Shown: positions 29,425-35,971 of the stretch, one piece after another
How the letters are laid out: each line of letters opens with the position of its first letter
Numbering within the stretch: the first letter of the stretch is position 1
Assembly: GCA_944389425.1 (NCBI GenBank)
Contig: CALXMH010000001.1
Coordinates: 78,257 to 142,256, forward strand
Length of the DNA: 64,000 nucleotides
DNA from: an uncultured Clostridia bacterium
GTDB lineage: Bacteria; Bacillota; Clostridia; TANB77; CAG-508
Direction of reading: 5' to 3'
The notes under the pieces: model-generated
The model's input: the letters and a program-made list of their open reading frames with translations, nothing else
Told to the model about the DNA's origin: nothing
Databases searched by the model: none
Translations under genes and position numbers: made by a program

Positions 29425-31134
29425 TTAATCTGTGATAGCTAGAATTACTCTCATTGCCCCACCACCAGCGTTGGTGCATTGCGAAGTAAAAATTCCAAAG
29501 GCTCCCATTTCTTGTTGAAGTCCACCACCTCCTCTTGCCAGAAATGGATATTCATTAGTGCAAATTCGAATATTATCATCAAACCAACCATATGCACGGT
29601 CAATCCATACTTCTTTTAATGCTTCTCCAACTTTACTTATTGTTTTTATTTTGTCTTCTCCATATATATCCGTTTCATTTCTATATGCAGTTGCATATTT
29701 TGTGCTTGTTCCTCCTACACTAGCAAAAGGTTTTCCATATATTGCTATATATGCTGATGTGCTCAATGTATTCCATGCAGCAACCTGTTCATTTACTCCT
29801 CCACTCATATCATAAACACCATAGATATTTCCTGTCGTACTTATTAATTCTCTTATATTTTCTAATTCGATTGTTTGATCTCCATCTGTACCATTTCCAC
29901 TTATTTCATATGATACCTCATTTCCATTTCTTCCATATTGACTATGTGCCAAAAATGCTACTGCTCCCCATTCACTCATTTTTATTAAATGGCTTTCATT
30001 TTTTCTGTCGTAATTATAGCAATTACTATAAGCATTTCCAGAACTTATCATAAACCAGCTAAATTCTTCTATATTATTTGTATCTATTCGTTTACTTACC
30101 ATTTTTACAGTATCACTTATCAATACATCTCCTGGATATATTGTTGTTCCTTCTTCGTTTTCTCCACTCATCTCATATTTAGATATCCAAAATCCCGGAA
30201 GCTCATTGTCCCATTCTCCATTATTAAATTCTATGTAGTCATTTTTGTTTTTTGCCTTTGCACCATTATTGCTTCCATTTTCAAATGCTGGATGTATTAT
30301 ATAGCCTTCTTCATCTTGAGTTATAAACTCTCCATCTGAATTTTTTGTTGTTACATATGTAGAGCCATTTAAAGTTACTCCACTTGTTTCTTCTAAACTT
30401 ATAAATTTAACATCTACTGTTCCTGCTGAGTATGTATTGTAATTATATGGTTTATTTACTATCTTATATTTAAATCTAGGAATCCACACCCAATAACTTC
30501 CATCATCTGTTACCGCATTTGCCCATCTACTATTTTTTGCATCTACCAAATTATATCCTGCTACATAATCATACCAGTTCTCTTCTTTAAAATTTGGATT
30601 CATATTTCCTTTTGAGCTTGGATTTCCTTCGGCATCTATTTTAGAATAAATAGGAATTGCATTTTTTTCATTTATACTTGCTGTTTGTCCATTATCTTTG
30701 CTCCAATATACTGCTACCATATTATTTCCTAGCACTGGCGCACATGGTTCTTGATTTTTATTACCTATTTGCTTTTTTATTTCTTCTTTTAATTTAAATG
30801 TTAAATCTTCTGCTATTCCATAAAACATATATGTTTTATCTGTACTAAATGTATATATTTTTCCTTCCTCTGCTACATAAACTTCTTCTCCACTTCCAAC
30901 CTTTTTGAATTGTTCTGGTGTATATACTGGTACGATGTCTCCTCCTTCATATTGTTTATACAAATCCTCTTCTTGCAGTTCATTTGTTTGAAAACTCTCT
31001 TCTATTTGTTTTAATTGTGCAATTTGTGCTGCTTGCTTATTAGAGCCTCCTATATATGCTGTTATTCCTACTATTAATAAAAATAAACATACAATTGTAA
31101 CATATAATAAAATTGCTCCTTTTTCTCTCTTCAT
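29425..31134 (-). CDS. Pilin-like anchored protein with C-type-lectin/FGE-like variable C-terminus
   Basis: The 569-residue protein starts MKREKGAILLYVTIVCLFLL, a short charged head followed by Gly and a hydrophobic helix as in prepilin-like or pseudopilin-like proteins. A coiled stalk follows. The C-terminal 400 residues resemble formylglycine-generating-enzyme/C-type lectin folds (SYWVWIPRF, LPGFWISKYEMSG, NIYGVYDMSGGVNEQV). The last 40 residues (FLARGGGGLQQEMGAFGIFT up to RVILAITD) have the frame of a diversity-generating retroelement variable region. AAAGGAG precedes the ATG. It is driven from the leader-peptide/attenuator module at 31155-31359. Confidence 0.75.
   Translation of the reverse strand: MKREKGAILLYVTIVCLFLLIVGITAYIGGSNKQAAQIAQLKQIEESFQTNELQEEDLYKQYEGGDIVPVYTPEQFKKVGSGEEVYVAEEGKIYTFSTDKTYMFYGIAEDLTFKLKEEIKKQIGNKNQEPCAPVLGNNMVAVYWSKDNGQTASINEKNAIPIYSKIDAEGNPSSKGNMNPNFKEENWYDYVAGYNLVDAKNSRWANAVTDDGSYWVWIPRFKYKIVNKPYNYNTYSAGTVDVKFISLEETSGVTLNGSTYVTTKNSDGEFITQDEEGYIIHPAFENGSNNGAKAKNKNDYIEFNNGEWDNELPGFWISKYEMSGENEEGTTIYPGDVLISDTVKMVSKRIDTNNIEEFSWFMISSGNAYSNCYNYDRKNESHLIKMSEWGAVAFLAHSQYGRNGNEVSYEISGNGTDGDQTIELENIRELISTTGNIYGVYDMSGGVNEQVAAWNTLSTSAYIAIYGKPFASVGGTSTKYATAYRNETDIYGEDKIKTISKVGEALKEVWIDRAYGWFDDNIRICTNEYPFLARGGGGLQQEMGAFGIFTSQCTNAGGGAMRVILAITD
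29440..29528 (-). other. Candidate DGR-type variable region at the 3' end of 29425-31134
   Basis: The codons between the conserved FLARGG and RVILA anchors encode a mix of Gly, Gln, Glu, Thr, Cys and Asn in a C-type lectin terminal position. That is the usual place for adenine-mutagenised variable repeats. No template repeat or reverse transcriptase lies in the window. Confidence 0.4.
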
Positions 31135-31154
31135 TTTTTGCTCCTTTCTAAAAT

Positions 31155-31213
31155 AAAAAACACAATAACAACAACCCTAAATTATATTTAGAATTGTTGT
31201 TATTGTGTTTTTA
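31155..31213 (-). terminator. Attenuator hairpin upstream of 29425-31134
   Basis: Perfect stem of about 18 bp (aaaacacaataacaacaa / ttgttgttattgtgtttt). On the minus strand it is followed by TTTTTTATTTT, then directly by the Shine-Dalgarno of the gene. It lies after leader peptide 3. Confidence 0.75.
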
Positions 31214-31239
31214 TCAATTTTATATTTTTTACTAATAAA

Positions 31240-31299
31240 CTACCTGTGTGTGTGTGTGTGTACAAACACAAGGCTTTTAGCGCTTATTCTCATGTTCAT
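31240..31299 (-). CDS. Leader peptide 3 (19 aa) ending in His-Thr repeats
   Basis: ATG at 31299 (a second at 31293) after GAGAGGT encodes MNMRISAKSLVFVHTHTHR, stop TAG at 31240-31242. The VHTHTHR ending and the CA repeat of eight units are the same as in leader 1, although the first half differs, so the repeat and its phase are the conserved part. Confidence 0.55.
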   Translation of the reverse strand: MNMRISAKSLVFVHTHTHR

Positions 31300-31330
31300 T
31301 TCTACCTCTCTCTTTCGTTCTTCTGCCATT

Positions 31331-31359
31331 ATTATAGTATAACCACACAGTATTTGCAA
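31331..31359 (-). promoter_or_regulatory. Promoter of leader 3 / gene 29425-31134
   Basis: TTGCAA (31359-31354), a 17-bp spacer and TATAAT (31336-31331) on the minus strand. Confidence 0.7.
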
Positions 31360-31536
31360 TACTTTTTTCTGCAAAATAAAACTAAGTTTTATCCATTATT
31401 ACATTTGTTCTGCAAATAATTTATTCAATTCTTCTTTTTTCAATCCGGTATATCTTTCTATTATTTCAAATTTAACATTATCTTTCATCATCTCTCTTGC
31501 AGTTTCTAATTTACCATACTTTACTCCATTTTTCAT

Positions 31537-31540
31537 TCCG
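31537..31540 (-). other. CGGA four-base codon site 2 (Gly) in the Rpn remnant
   Basis: Seven codons after the first site; preceded by TTA. Needed to enter the frame that encodes the last 45 residues. Confidence 0.75.
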
Positions 31541-31561
31541 TAACTTTCTTCCTTTTCTTAT

Positions 31562-31565
31562 TCCG
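31562..31565 (-). other. CGGA four-base codon site 1 (Gly) in the Rpn remnant
   Basis: Preceded by ATT in the frame opened at 31733. Without a shift the frame ends at TGA 10 codons later. Confidence 0.75.
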
Positions 31566-31861
31566 AATCCTCTCTCCATCACTTTTTCCTGTGTCATATG
31601 CAGATATTTCATCTCTTTCTGCTTTCTCTCTTAACTCCTGCCATCTTCTTGTTGCCTCATCTCCTGTTAAGTATTCATACTCTTTCTCGGCTTTTGCTAC
31701 TAATTTATTTTGTGCTATTGCCATATCTATCATCTCCTCTTTTTCATAATCTATAAATATATATTTTATTTCATTTACTACTTACATCCAAACATTTTTT
31801 TAATGTAAAATTAGTCATATTACTTGTCTCATTTTTTTGATTTATTCTCACGCAATTAAAT

Positions 31862-31890
31862 TTGACAAAATTACAAAATGACTGTATAAT
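31862..31890 (+). promoter_or_regulatory. Promoter of antisense RNA B
   Basis: Perfect TTGACA (31862-31867), a 17-bp spacer and perfect TATAAT (31885-31890). Confidence 0.8.
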
Positions 31891-31896
31891 AAATGT

Positions 31897-31980
31897 AGAA
31901 ATAAGAAACCACAAAAGTGGTTGCCGAAAGTAACTTAAAATAACCGTTCCCTCGTCAAAGCAGAACGGTTATTTTTTATT
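31897..31980 (+). ncRNA. Antisense RNA B, antitoxin candidate
   Basis: The predicted RNA of about 84 nt starts GTAGAAATAAGAAACCAC, contains an AACCAC/GTGGTT hairpin and ends with a GC-rich stem (aaaataaccgttc / gaacggttatttt) and T-run. It is complementary to the 3' end of toxin mRNA B. Its 5' end and hairpin match antisense RNA A. Confidence 0.6.
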
Positions 31981-32092
31981 ACCTATGTAGTAAATACACA
32001 ATGATGATTAACAAGGTAATATCTATGATAGTTAATACTATTAATCCATAAACAAGTAGGATAGTAATTTTCAATATAGCTGTTTCTACCAT
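31979..32092 (-). CDS. Small hydrophobic peptide B (37 aa), type I toxin candidate
   Basis: ATG at 32092 after GGGAGGTGG; the product (MVETAILKITILLVYGLIVL and on to YLLHR) is one membrane helix with a basic end. The leader of its mRNA contains gttgccacct, complementary to the Shine-Dalgarno region aggtgg, as in locus A. The peptide differs in sequence from peptide A, but the flanking leader and the antisense RNA are homologous, so the regulatory frame is what is conserved. Confidence 0.65.
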   Translation of the reverse strand: MVETAILKITILLVYGLIVLTIIDITLLIIIVYLLHR

Positions 32093-32193
32093 GTTAACCA
32101 CCTCCCAATATTAATCTCATAACATAAGTTATGGTTCTATATATAAACTGAAGGTGGCAACACACTCTGCTTATTCTTATTTCTACTTTATTA

Positions 32194-32222
32194 ATCATAT
32201 ACTATTTTTTGTCAAAAAGCAA
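32194..32222 (-). promoter_or_regulatory. Promoter of toxin-like mRNA B
   Basis: TTGCTT (32222-32217), a 17-bp spacer and TATGAT (32199-32194) on the minus strand. Confidence 0.6.
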
Positions 32223-32266
32223 GTGTTTTAATTGTTTTATTGTCAAATTTACAATTTAGTGATAAT

Positions 32267-32301
32267 AAAAGCTGGAAGATTTATCTTTTCTTCCAGCTTT
32301 T
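32267..32301 (-). terminator. Terminator of prepilin-like gene 2
   Basis: A 13-bp inverted repeat (aaaagctggaaga / tcttccagctttt) about 80 bp after the stop at 32382. Confidence 0.75.
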
Positions 32302-32339
32302 CATCAATTTTGGACGCATTTTTTGCATCTGTATCCATT

Positions 32340-32351
32340 GCCGCTCACGGC
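32340..32351 (-). other. Small GC-rich hairpin just after the variable region
   Basis: GCCG-TGAG-CGGC, a 4-bp stem with a four-base loop, lies about 30 bp past the stop of prepilin 2 in a GC-rich patch. Retroelement-diversified genes often carry a short tetraloop hairpin downstream of the variable repeat. This one is short, so the assignment is tentative. Confidence 0.3.
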
Positions 32352-32381
32352 TTTGCTCAAAAGTGTCCGGTTATCAGGTCA

Positions 32382-34170
32382 CTACTTAATTAAGTATGTT
32401 CCATCAGTTTGCTTCTCCAACTGGATTTCAGATTGCAGACAAACTAGCGGGCGGAACCCCGTGTTGACGTAGCTATAGAAGTAGAGGTAGTCGCTGCCCA
32501 CGAGGCCGGTAAAGCTCACGCGCACCAAGTTGCTAGAGTCGTAGGCAGACGGAGAAGCGAGCCACATGTATGAACATTTATCATAATCTGTTATGTAATA
32601 TAAGTCTTCATCATCTTCTGCTCCACTTACACTGTCACTTGGGCTACCTGTACTATCACTCCATTTTACTAGGTATCCAGTATCATCATATGAACATTCT
32701 ACATATTTATCTGGATGTGCTGCCTTATATGATGCACACCATAACTCTAATGTTGGTCCTCCTATTGCATATTCGGCATATTCTGGGTTCGCGTATTTTG
32801 CACTCCATCTTGCCTCATCTAACATGAATGCTACTGACTGTATTCCATTTCCTGTTGCAGTTGAGTAATCTTTTACATAGTTTATCCATTTTGTTATTCT
32901 TGGATCGGTTATGTTTGCTGAACCATCATAATCATCTTTCACATCATCAAATGATAACTGGTATCCATTTCCATTATCATCTAATGTATAATTTGCCGAT
33001 GTCGGTGCATAATCATAATGTATATAATCACTTGCTATTAAATATACATTACTTTCATCTGCATAGAATATTCTCCATTTTACATTTGGGTCTCCATCTT
33101 CTGGGACTTCATAATTTGTTACTTCTCCTCCATAATGTTCACCGGGATTACTTACTATATCTCCTACTGTAACTGTTACTCCTGACGTTTCTACTACTAT
33201 TGTCTTTGTTGCACTTGCTACTGCTCCTGTCTCTTTTGTTACTGTACATTTTATTATGTGGGTTCCTACTGTTAATGTATTTGTATTTGTTACTACTGTA
33301 TCTCCATTACTTGTGTCTGTGTATTCTACATTTGTTATCTCTGCTGTTCCATTTTCTGAATATGTAAAGTAACTACTTATTTCTATACTTGTTCCCTCTG
33401 TTATTGTTTCTTCTCCCTCTGTTGCTGTTACTGTTGGGTTTGCTTTATCTATATTACTTATTGTTATACTATTTGCTGTTATCTCTCCTTCGCTATTTCT
33501 TACTCTTGCCTCTACTGTACAATTTTGTTCTACCACTACTTCGCTACTCTCTCCTGTTACTGTCTCCCATTCTCCGTCTCCTACTTTTATCTCCTTTATT
33601 CCTTCTTCACTTCCACTTGGCCAACTTATTGTTACTTTTACATTATCTTTTGTTGGCATTGTTTTATCTACTGTAAGTCCTATTGTTCCTTCTAGTATAT
33701 TATTTATTGTTATTTCTTTACATACTGTTTTTCCATTATTAATTTCTATTGTCACTGTATATGTTCCATTTTCTGTTATCTCTACTGTTTCTTGTATCTC
33801 TTTTGTTCCATCTGGGTATGTTTTACTCTCTTCTCCTGTTATTGTTAAGCTTTTTATTCCCTCTTCTGACTTTCCTTCTATTGTTACTATTACTTTATTT
33901 GTTATTCCTTTTGTACTTACTGTTACATTTAATGTTATTCCTTCTTCTTCAACTTCATAATTCAAATTTTCTTCAAAATATTTTTCTATTTCATTTAGCA
34001 ATTGTTGCTCACTGGCTACACTATTATTATACTTCCCTACTGCATTCTCTGCATTGCCTATTATATTCCCTTGTCCTGTTAAAGTGGCTAGCGCTACTCC
34101 TGCTAGTATTAGTAGCACTATTATTGTTATTATTAGTGCTATTAACGTAATTCCGCTTATTTCTTTTCAT
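32382..34170 (-). CDS. Type IV prepilin-like protein 2 with Ig-like stalk and variable C-terminus; +1 shift at CGG
   Basis: ATG at 34170 follows GGAG (about 34180) and reads MKRNK before CGG. Taking CGGA (34155-34152) as glycine gives K-GITLIALIITIIVLLIL, a class III prepilin N-terminus with its cleavage glycine. Standard decoding leaves only a GTG start inside the helix. Of the 595 residues, about 70-310 form Ig-like repeats, and the last 220 form a C-type-lectin-like domain ending in WLASPSAYDSSNLV up to NTGFRPLVCLQ. The final 150 bp are clearly richer in GC than the rest of the gene. It shares its upstream half-kilobase with prepilin 1. Confidence 0.75.
32430..32565 (-). other. Candidate DGR-type variable region of prepilin 2
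   Basis: Between the WLASP and GFRPL anchors the codons are strongly NNC-biased (TAC, GAC, AGC, AAC, CGC, CTC, TTC, GTC), unlike the A/T-ending codons of neighbouring sequence. AAC-rich template repeats mutagenised at adenine produce exactly this pattern. No template repeat or reverse transcriptase is in the window. Confidence 0.55.
34152..34155 (-). other. CGGA four-base codon site (Gly) in prepilin 2
   Basis: Codon 6 of the frame opened at 34170 is CGG, preceded by AAG. The decoded glycine is the -1 residue for prepilin peptidase. Confidence 0.75.
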
Positions 34171-34214
34171 ATGTATATCACTCCAATCTTCATATTTTTC
34201 TTCAATTTTGTAGA

Positions 34215-34333
34215 GTAGCCCTTAGAGTTCATATATATTATTTTGAAGTCCGAGGAAGTTATACGTCGTACGCTCCCACCATCGAAGCCATGTGAGGCAA
34301 GAAATAATATATATGAACTCTAAGGGCGGCTAT
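34215..34333 (-). repeat. 119-bp hairpin repeat element, copy 2
   Basis: Same length and core as copy 1 (23238-23356). The outer arm reads gcccttagag here against gcccgaggag in copy 1, and the opposite arm carries the matching ctctaagggc, so pairing is kept through three changed positions. It lies in the 5' untranslated region of prepilin 2. Confidence 0.75.
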
Positions 34334-34367
34334 AACTAAAACCGCCACACATACTCACACGCAAAGC

Positions 34368-34419
34368 AAAAAGGCACATAAACCTAGCTATTCAACAATA
34401 GCTAAGTTCATATGCCTTA
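34368..34419 (-). terminator. Attenuator hairpin upstream of prepilin 2
   Basis: A stem of about 22 bp (aaggcatatgaacttagcta and its near-complement) followed by TTTTTG on the minus strand, about 40 nt after leader peptide 2. Confidence 0.65.
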
Positions 34420-34458
34420 ATAATCTATATATTTCTCCTATTTAATTTCTCTAACAAA

Positions 34459-34503
34459 TCATGTGTGTGTGTGTGTGTGTACAGCAAAGCGACTTTCAGC
34501 CAT
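34459..34503 (-). CDS. Leader peptide 2 (14 aa) ending in His-Thr repeats
   Basis: ATG at 34503 after AAGGAG encodes MAESRFAVHTHTHT, stop TGA at 34459-34461. Its CA repeat has nine units, one more than leaders 1 and 3, which changes the stop codon used but not the length. Confidence 0.55.
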   Translation of the reverse strand: MAESRFAVHTHTHT

Positions 34504-34542
34504 TTTAACGCAACTCCTTCATTAGTTCTATCTAATGTAAAC

Positions 34543-34571
34543 ATTATATACAAAACAATTCACTTTGTCTA
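34543..34571 (-). promoter_or_regulatory. Promoter of prepilin 2 leader
   Basis: TAGACA (34571-34566), a 17-bp spacer and TATAAT (34548-34543) on the minus strand, matching the promoter at 23562-23590. Confidence 0.7.
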
Positions 34572-34599
34572 TATTTTTCATATAAATATTCTAAAATTA

Positions 34600-35892
34600 C
34601 TAAATACAAAAAGCCGCATACAAAGGCACAGATTTAATCCCATTTTCAAATCCAAAATTTTTTTCAGAAACTCTAATAGCGTATTTAGGCTTAAATGTCT
34701 TCATATATAAATCTAAACTCCTAGATTTATTGTAAACATTAGACTTTACCTCTATTGGTATAATATCCATTCCCTTCTGTATAACAAAATCTATCTCAGC
34801 TTTTCCATCTGATTCCCAATAATAAGTTTCATATCCATTCTTTTTAAGCTCATTCCCCACAAAATGTTCAGTAAGTGGCCCCATTTCAATCATTGTAGGC
34901 TGAGTATCTAAATCTATTTGATAAAGTGGATATTTTGCTTGATTTACAAATAAACCAACATCTGTCATATATAATTTAAAAGATGATAAATCCTTATGCA
35001 TTTCTAGTGGTAATTCTATATTTGTTTTATAAACCTGATTAACTATTCCACTATTTTTTAGCCACAATATAGCCTCTCCAAAAACACTTGATGTTCCACC
35101 TTTTGAAATAACTTTATATTGAAACTTTTGATTATCCTTTGCAAGTTGTACTGGAATAGAATTAAATGCTGAAATAATCCTATTTGATAAATTATTATCT
35201 GCATATTTTGTCATATCTCTTTTATATGAGTCTAATATTTGTGCTTGAACATCTAGTGTTGCAATTGTTTTTTCCTCATCCAAAAATATATTTACAACCT
35301 CTGGCATTCCCCCTACAATTAAATATGTTCTATAAAGTCTTAAACACAATTTATGAATATCTTTATCCATTCTCTCATTACTTTCAAAATGCCTTATAAT
35401 TTCTTCTACTAAATTTTCTCTTCCTAATGCAATTAAAAATTCTTTAAATGAAAGTGGATACATATTTAACATTTGTACCTTTCCTACTGGAAATGAATAA
35501 TTTTCTCTATTTATTGCAATTCCTAAAAGTGAACCTGCTGCAATTATATGATACTCTGGTGCATCTTCATAAAAATATTTAAGCGAAGTTAAAGCTCTTT
35601 CATTTGCTTGAATTTCATCGAAAAATATTAATGTTTCTCCTGGAATTATTTTTTCTCCATAAAATAATTCTAGTTTGTTTATTATATATTTAGCATCTAT
35701 TGTACTTGAAATTTGCGAACTTATTTCTCTATTTGTTTCAAAATTTACATATATTAAATTATTATAATATTTTTTTCCAAATTGTTTTATTATATATGTT
35801 TTTCCAACTTGCCTAGCGCCATGAACTATTAATGGTTTTCTCTTTTTAGATTCTTTCCATTTTATTAAATCATTTATAATTTCTCTTTTCAT
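34600..35892 (-). CDS. AAA+ ATPase with DUF4143
   Basis: The 430-residue protein has a Walker A motif GARQVGKTYIIKQF near residue 25, a Walker B-like LIFFDEIQ near 88, sensor region GSLLGIAI, and a C-terminal DUF4143 domain (about 195-405) with a nuclease-like EIDFVIQKGMDIIPIEVKS motif. These ATPases are common, scattered and poorly understood; many sit in genomic islands. It has no obvious partner gene here. Confidence 0.88.
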   Translation of the reverse strand: MKREIINDLIKWKESKKRKPLIVHGARQVGKTYIIKQFGKKYYNNLIYVNFETNREISSQISSTIDAKYIINKLELFYGEKIIPGETLIFFDEIQANERALTSLKYFYEDAPEYHIIAAGSLLGIAINRENYSFPVGKVQMLNMYPLSFKEFLIALGRENLVEEIIRHFESNERMDKDIHKLCLRLYRTYLIVGGMPEVVNIFLDEEKTIATLDVQAQILDSYKRDMTKYADNNLSNRIISAFNSIPVQLAKDNQKFQYKVISKGGTSSVFGEAILWLKNSGIVNQVYKTNIELPLEMHKDLSSFKLYMTDVGLFVNQAKYPLYQIDLDTQPTMIEMGPLTEHFVGNELKKNGYETYYWESDGKAEIDFVIQKGMDIIPIEVKSNVYNKSRSLDLYMKTFKPKYAIRVSEKNFGFENGIKSVPLYAAFCI

Positions 35893-35920
35893 AGGAATTC
35901 CTCCTTATGAAAATTATACC

Positions 35921-35970
35921 CTATAAGTTCAAAAAAGTCAATCTTGTGACTGACTTTTTTGAACTTATAT
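35921..35970 (-). terminator. Strong terminator after the 2459-aa surface protein
   Basis: Perfect 19-bp inverted repeat (tataagttcaaaaaagtca / tgacttttttgaacttata) directly after the stop at 35972. Confidence 0.85.
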
Positions 35971-35971
35971 G

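Larger units (their letters stand above)
31399..31781 (-). pseudogene. 5'-truncated Rpn-family gene with two successive CGG shifts
   Basis: The remnant begins (KYIFIDYEKEEMIDMAIAQN) at a point matching residue about 180 of the intact paralogue at 20611; an in-frame TAA sits just upstream and the nuclease core is missing. The C-terminal part is disrupted in standard decoding. Reading CGGA at 31565-31562 and CGGA at 31540-31537 as glycine gives SDGERI-G-IRKGRKL-G-MKNGVKYGKLETAREMMKD and on to LNKLFAEQM, which aligns with the paralogue to its end. A GAGGAG lies before the ATG at 31733, so a stand-alone C-terminal product is possible. Confidence 0.8.

Noticed and set aside
390..34155. Sequencing or assembly errors as the cause of the frameshifts
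   Set aside because: Random indels would not fall seven times exactly on CGG, always with the same +1 effect and the same amino acid outcome. The window also holds intact genes up to 8.6 kb, so the error rate is low. The sites are not in long homopolymers.
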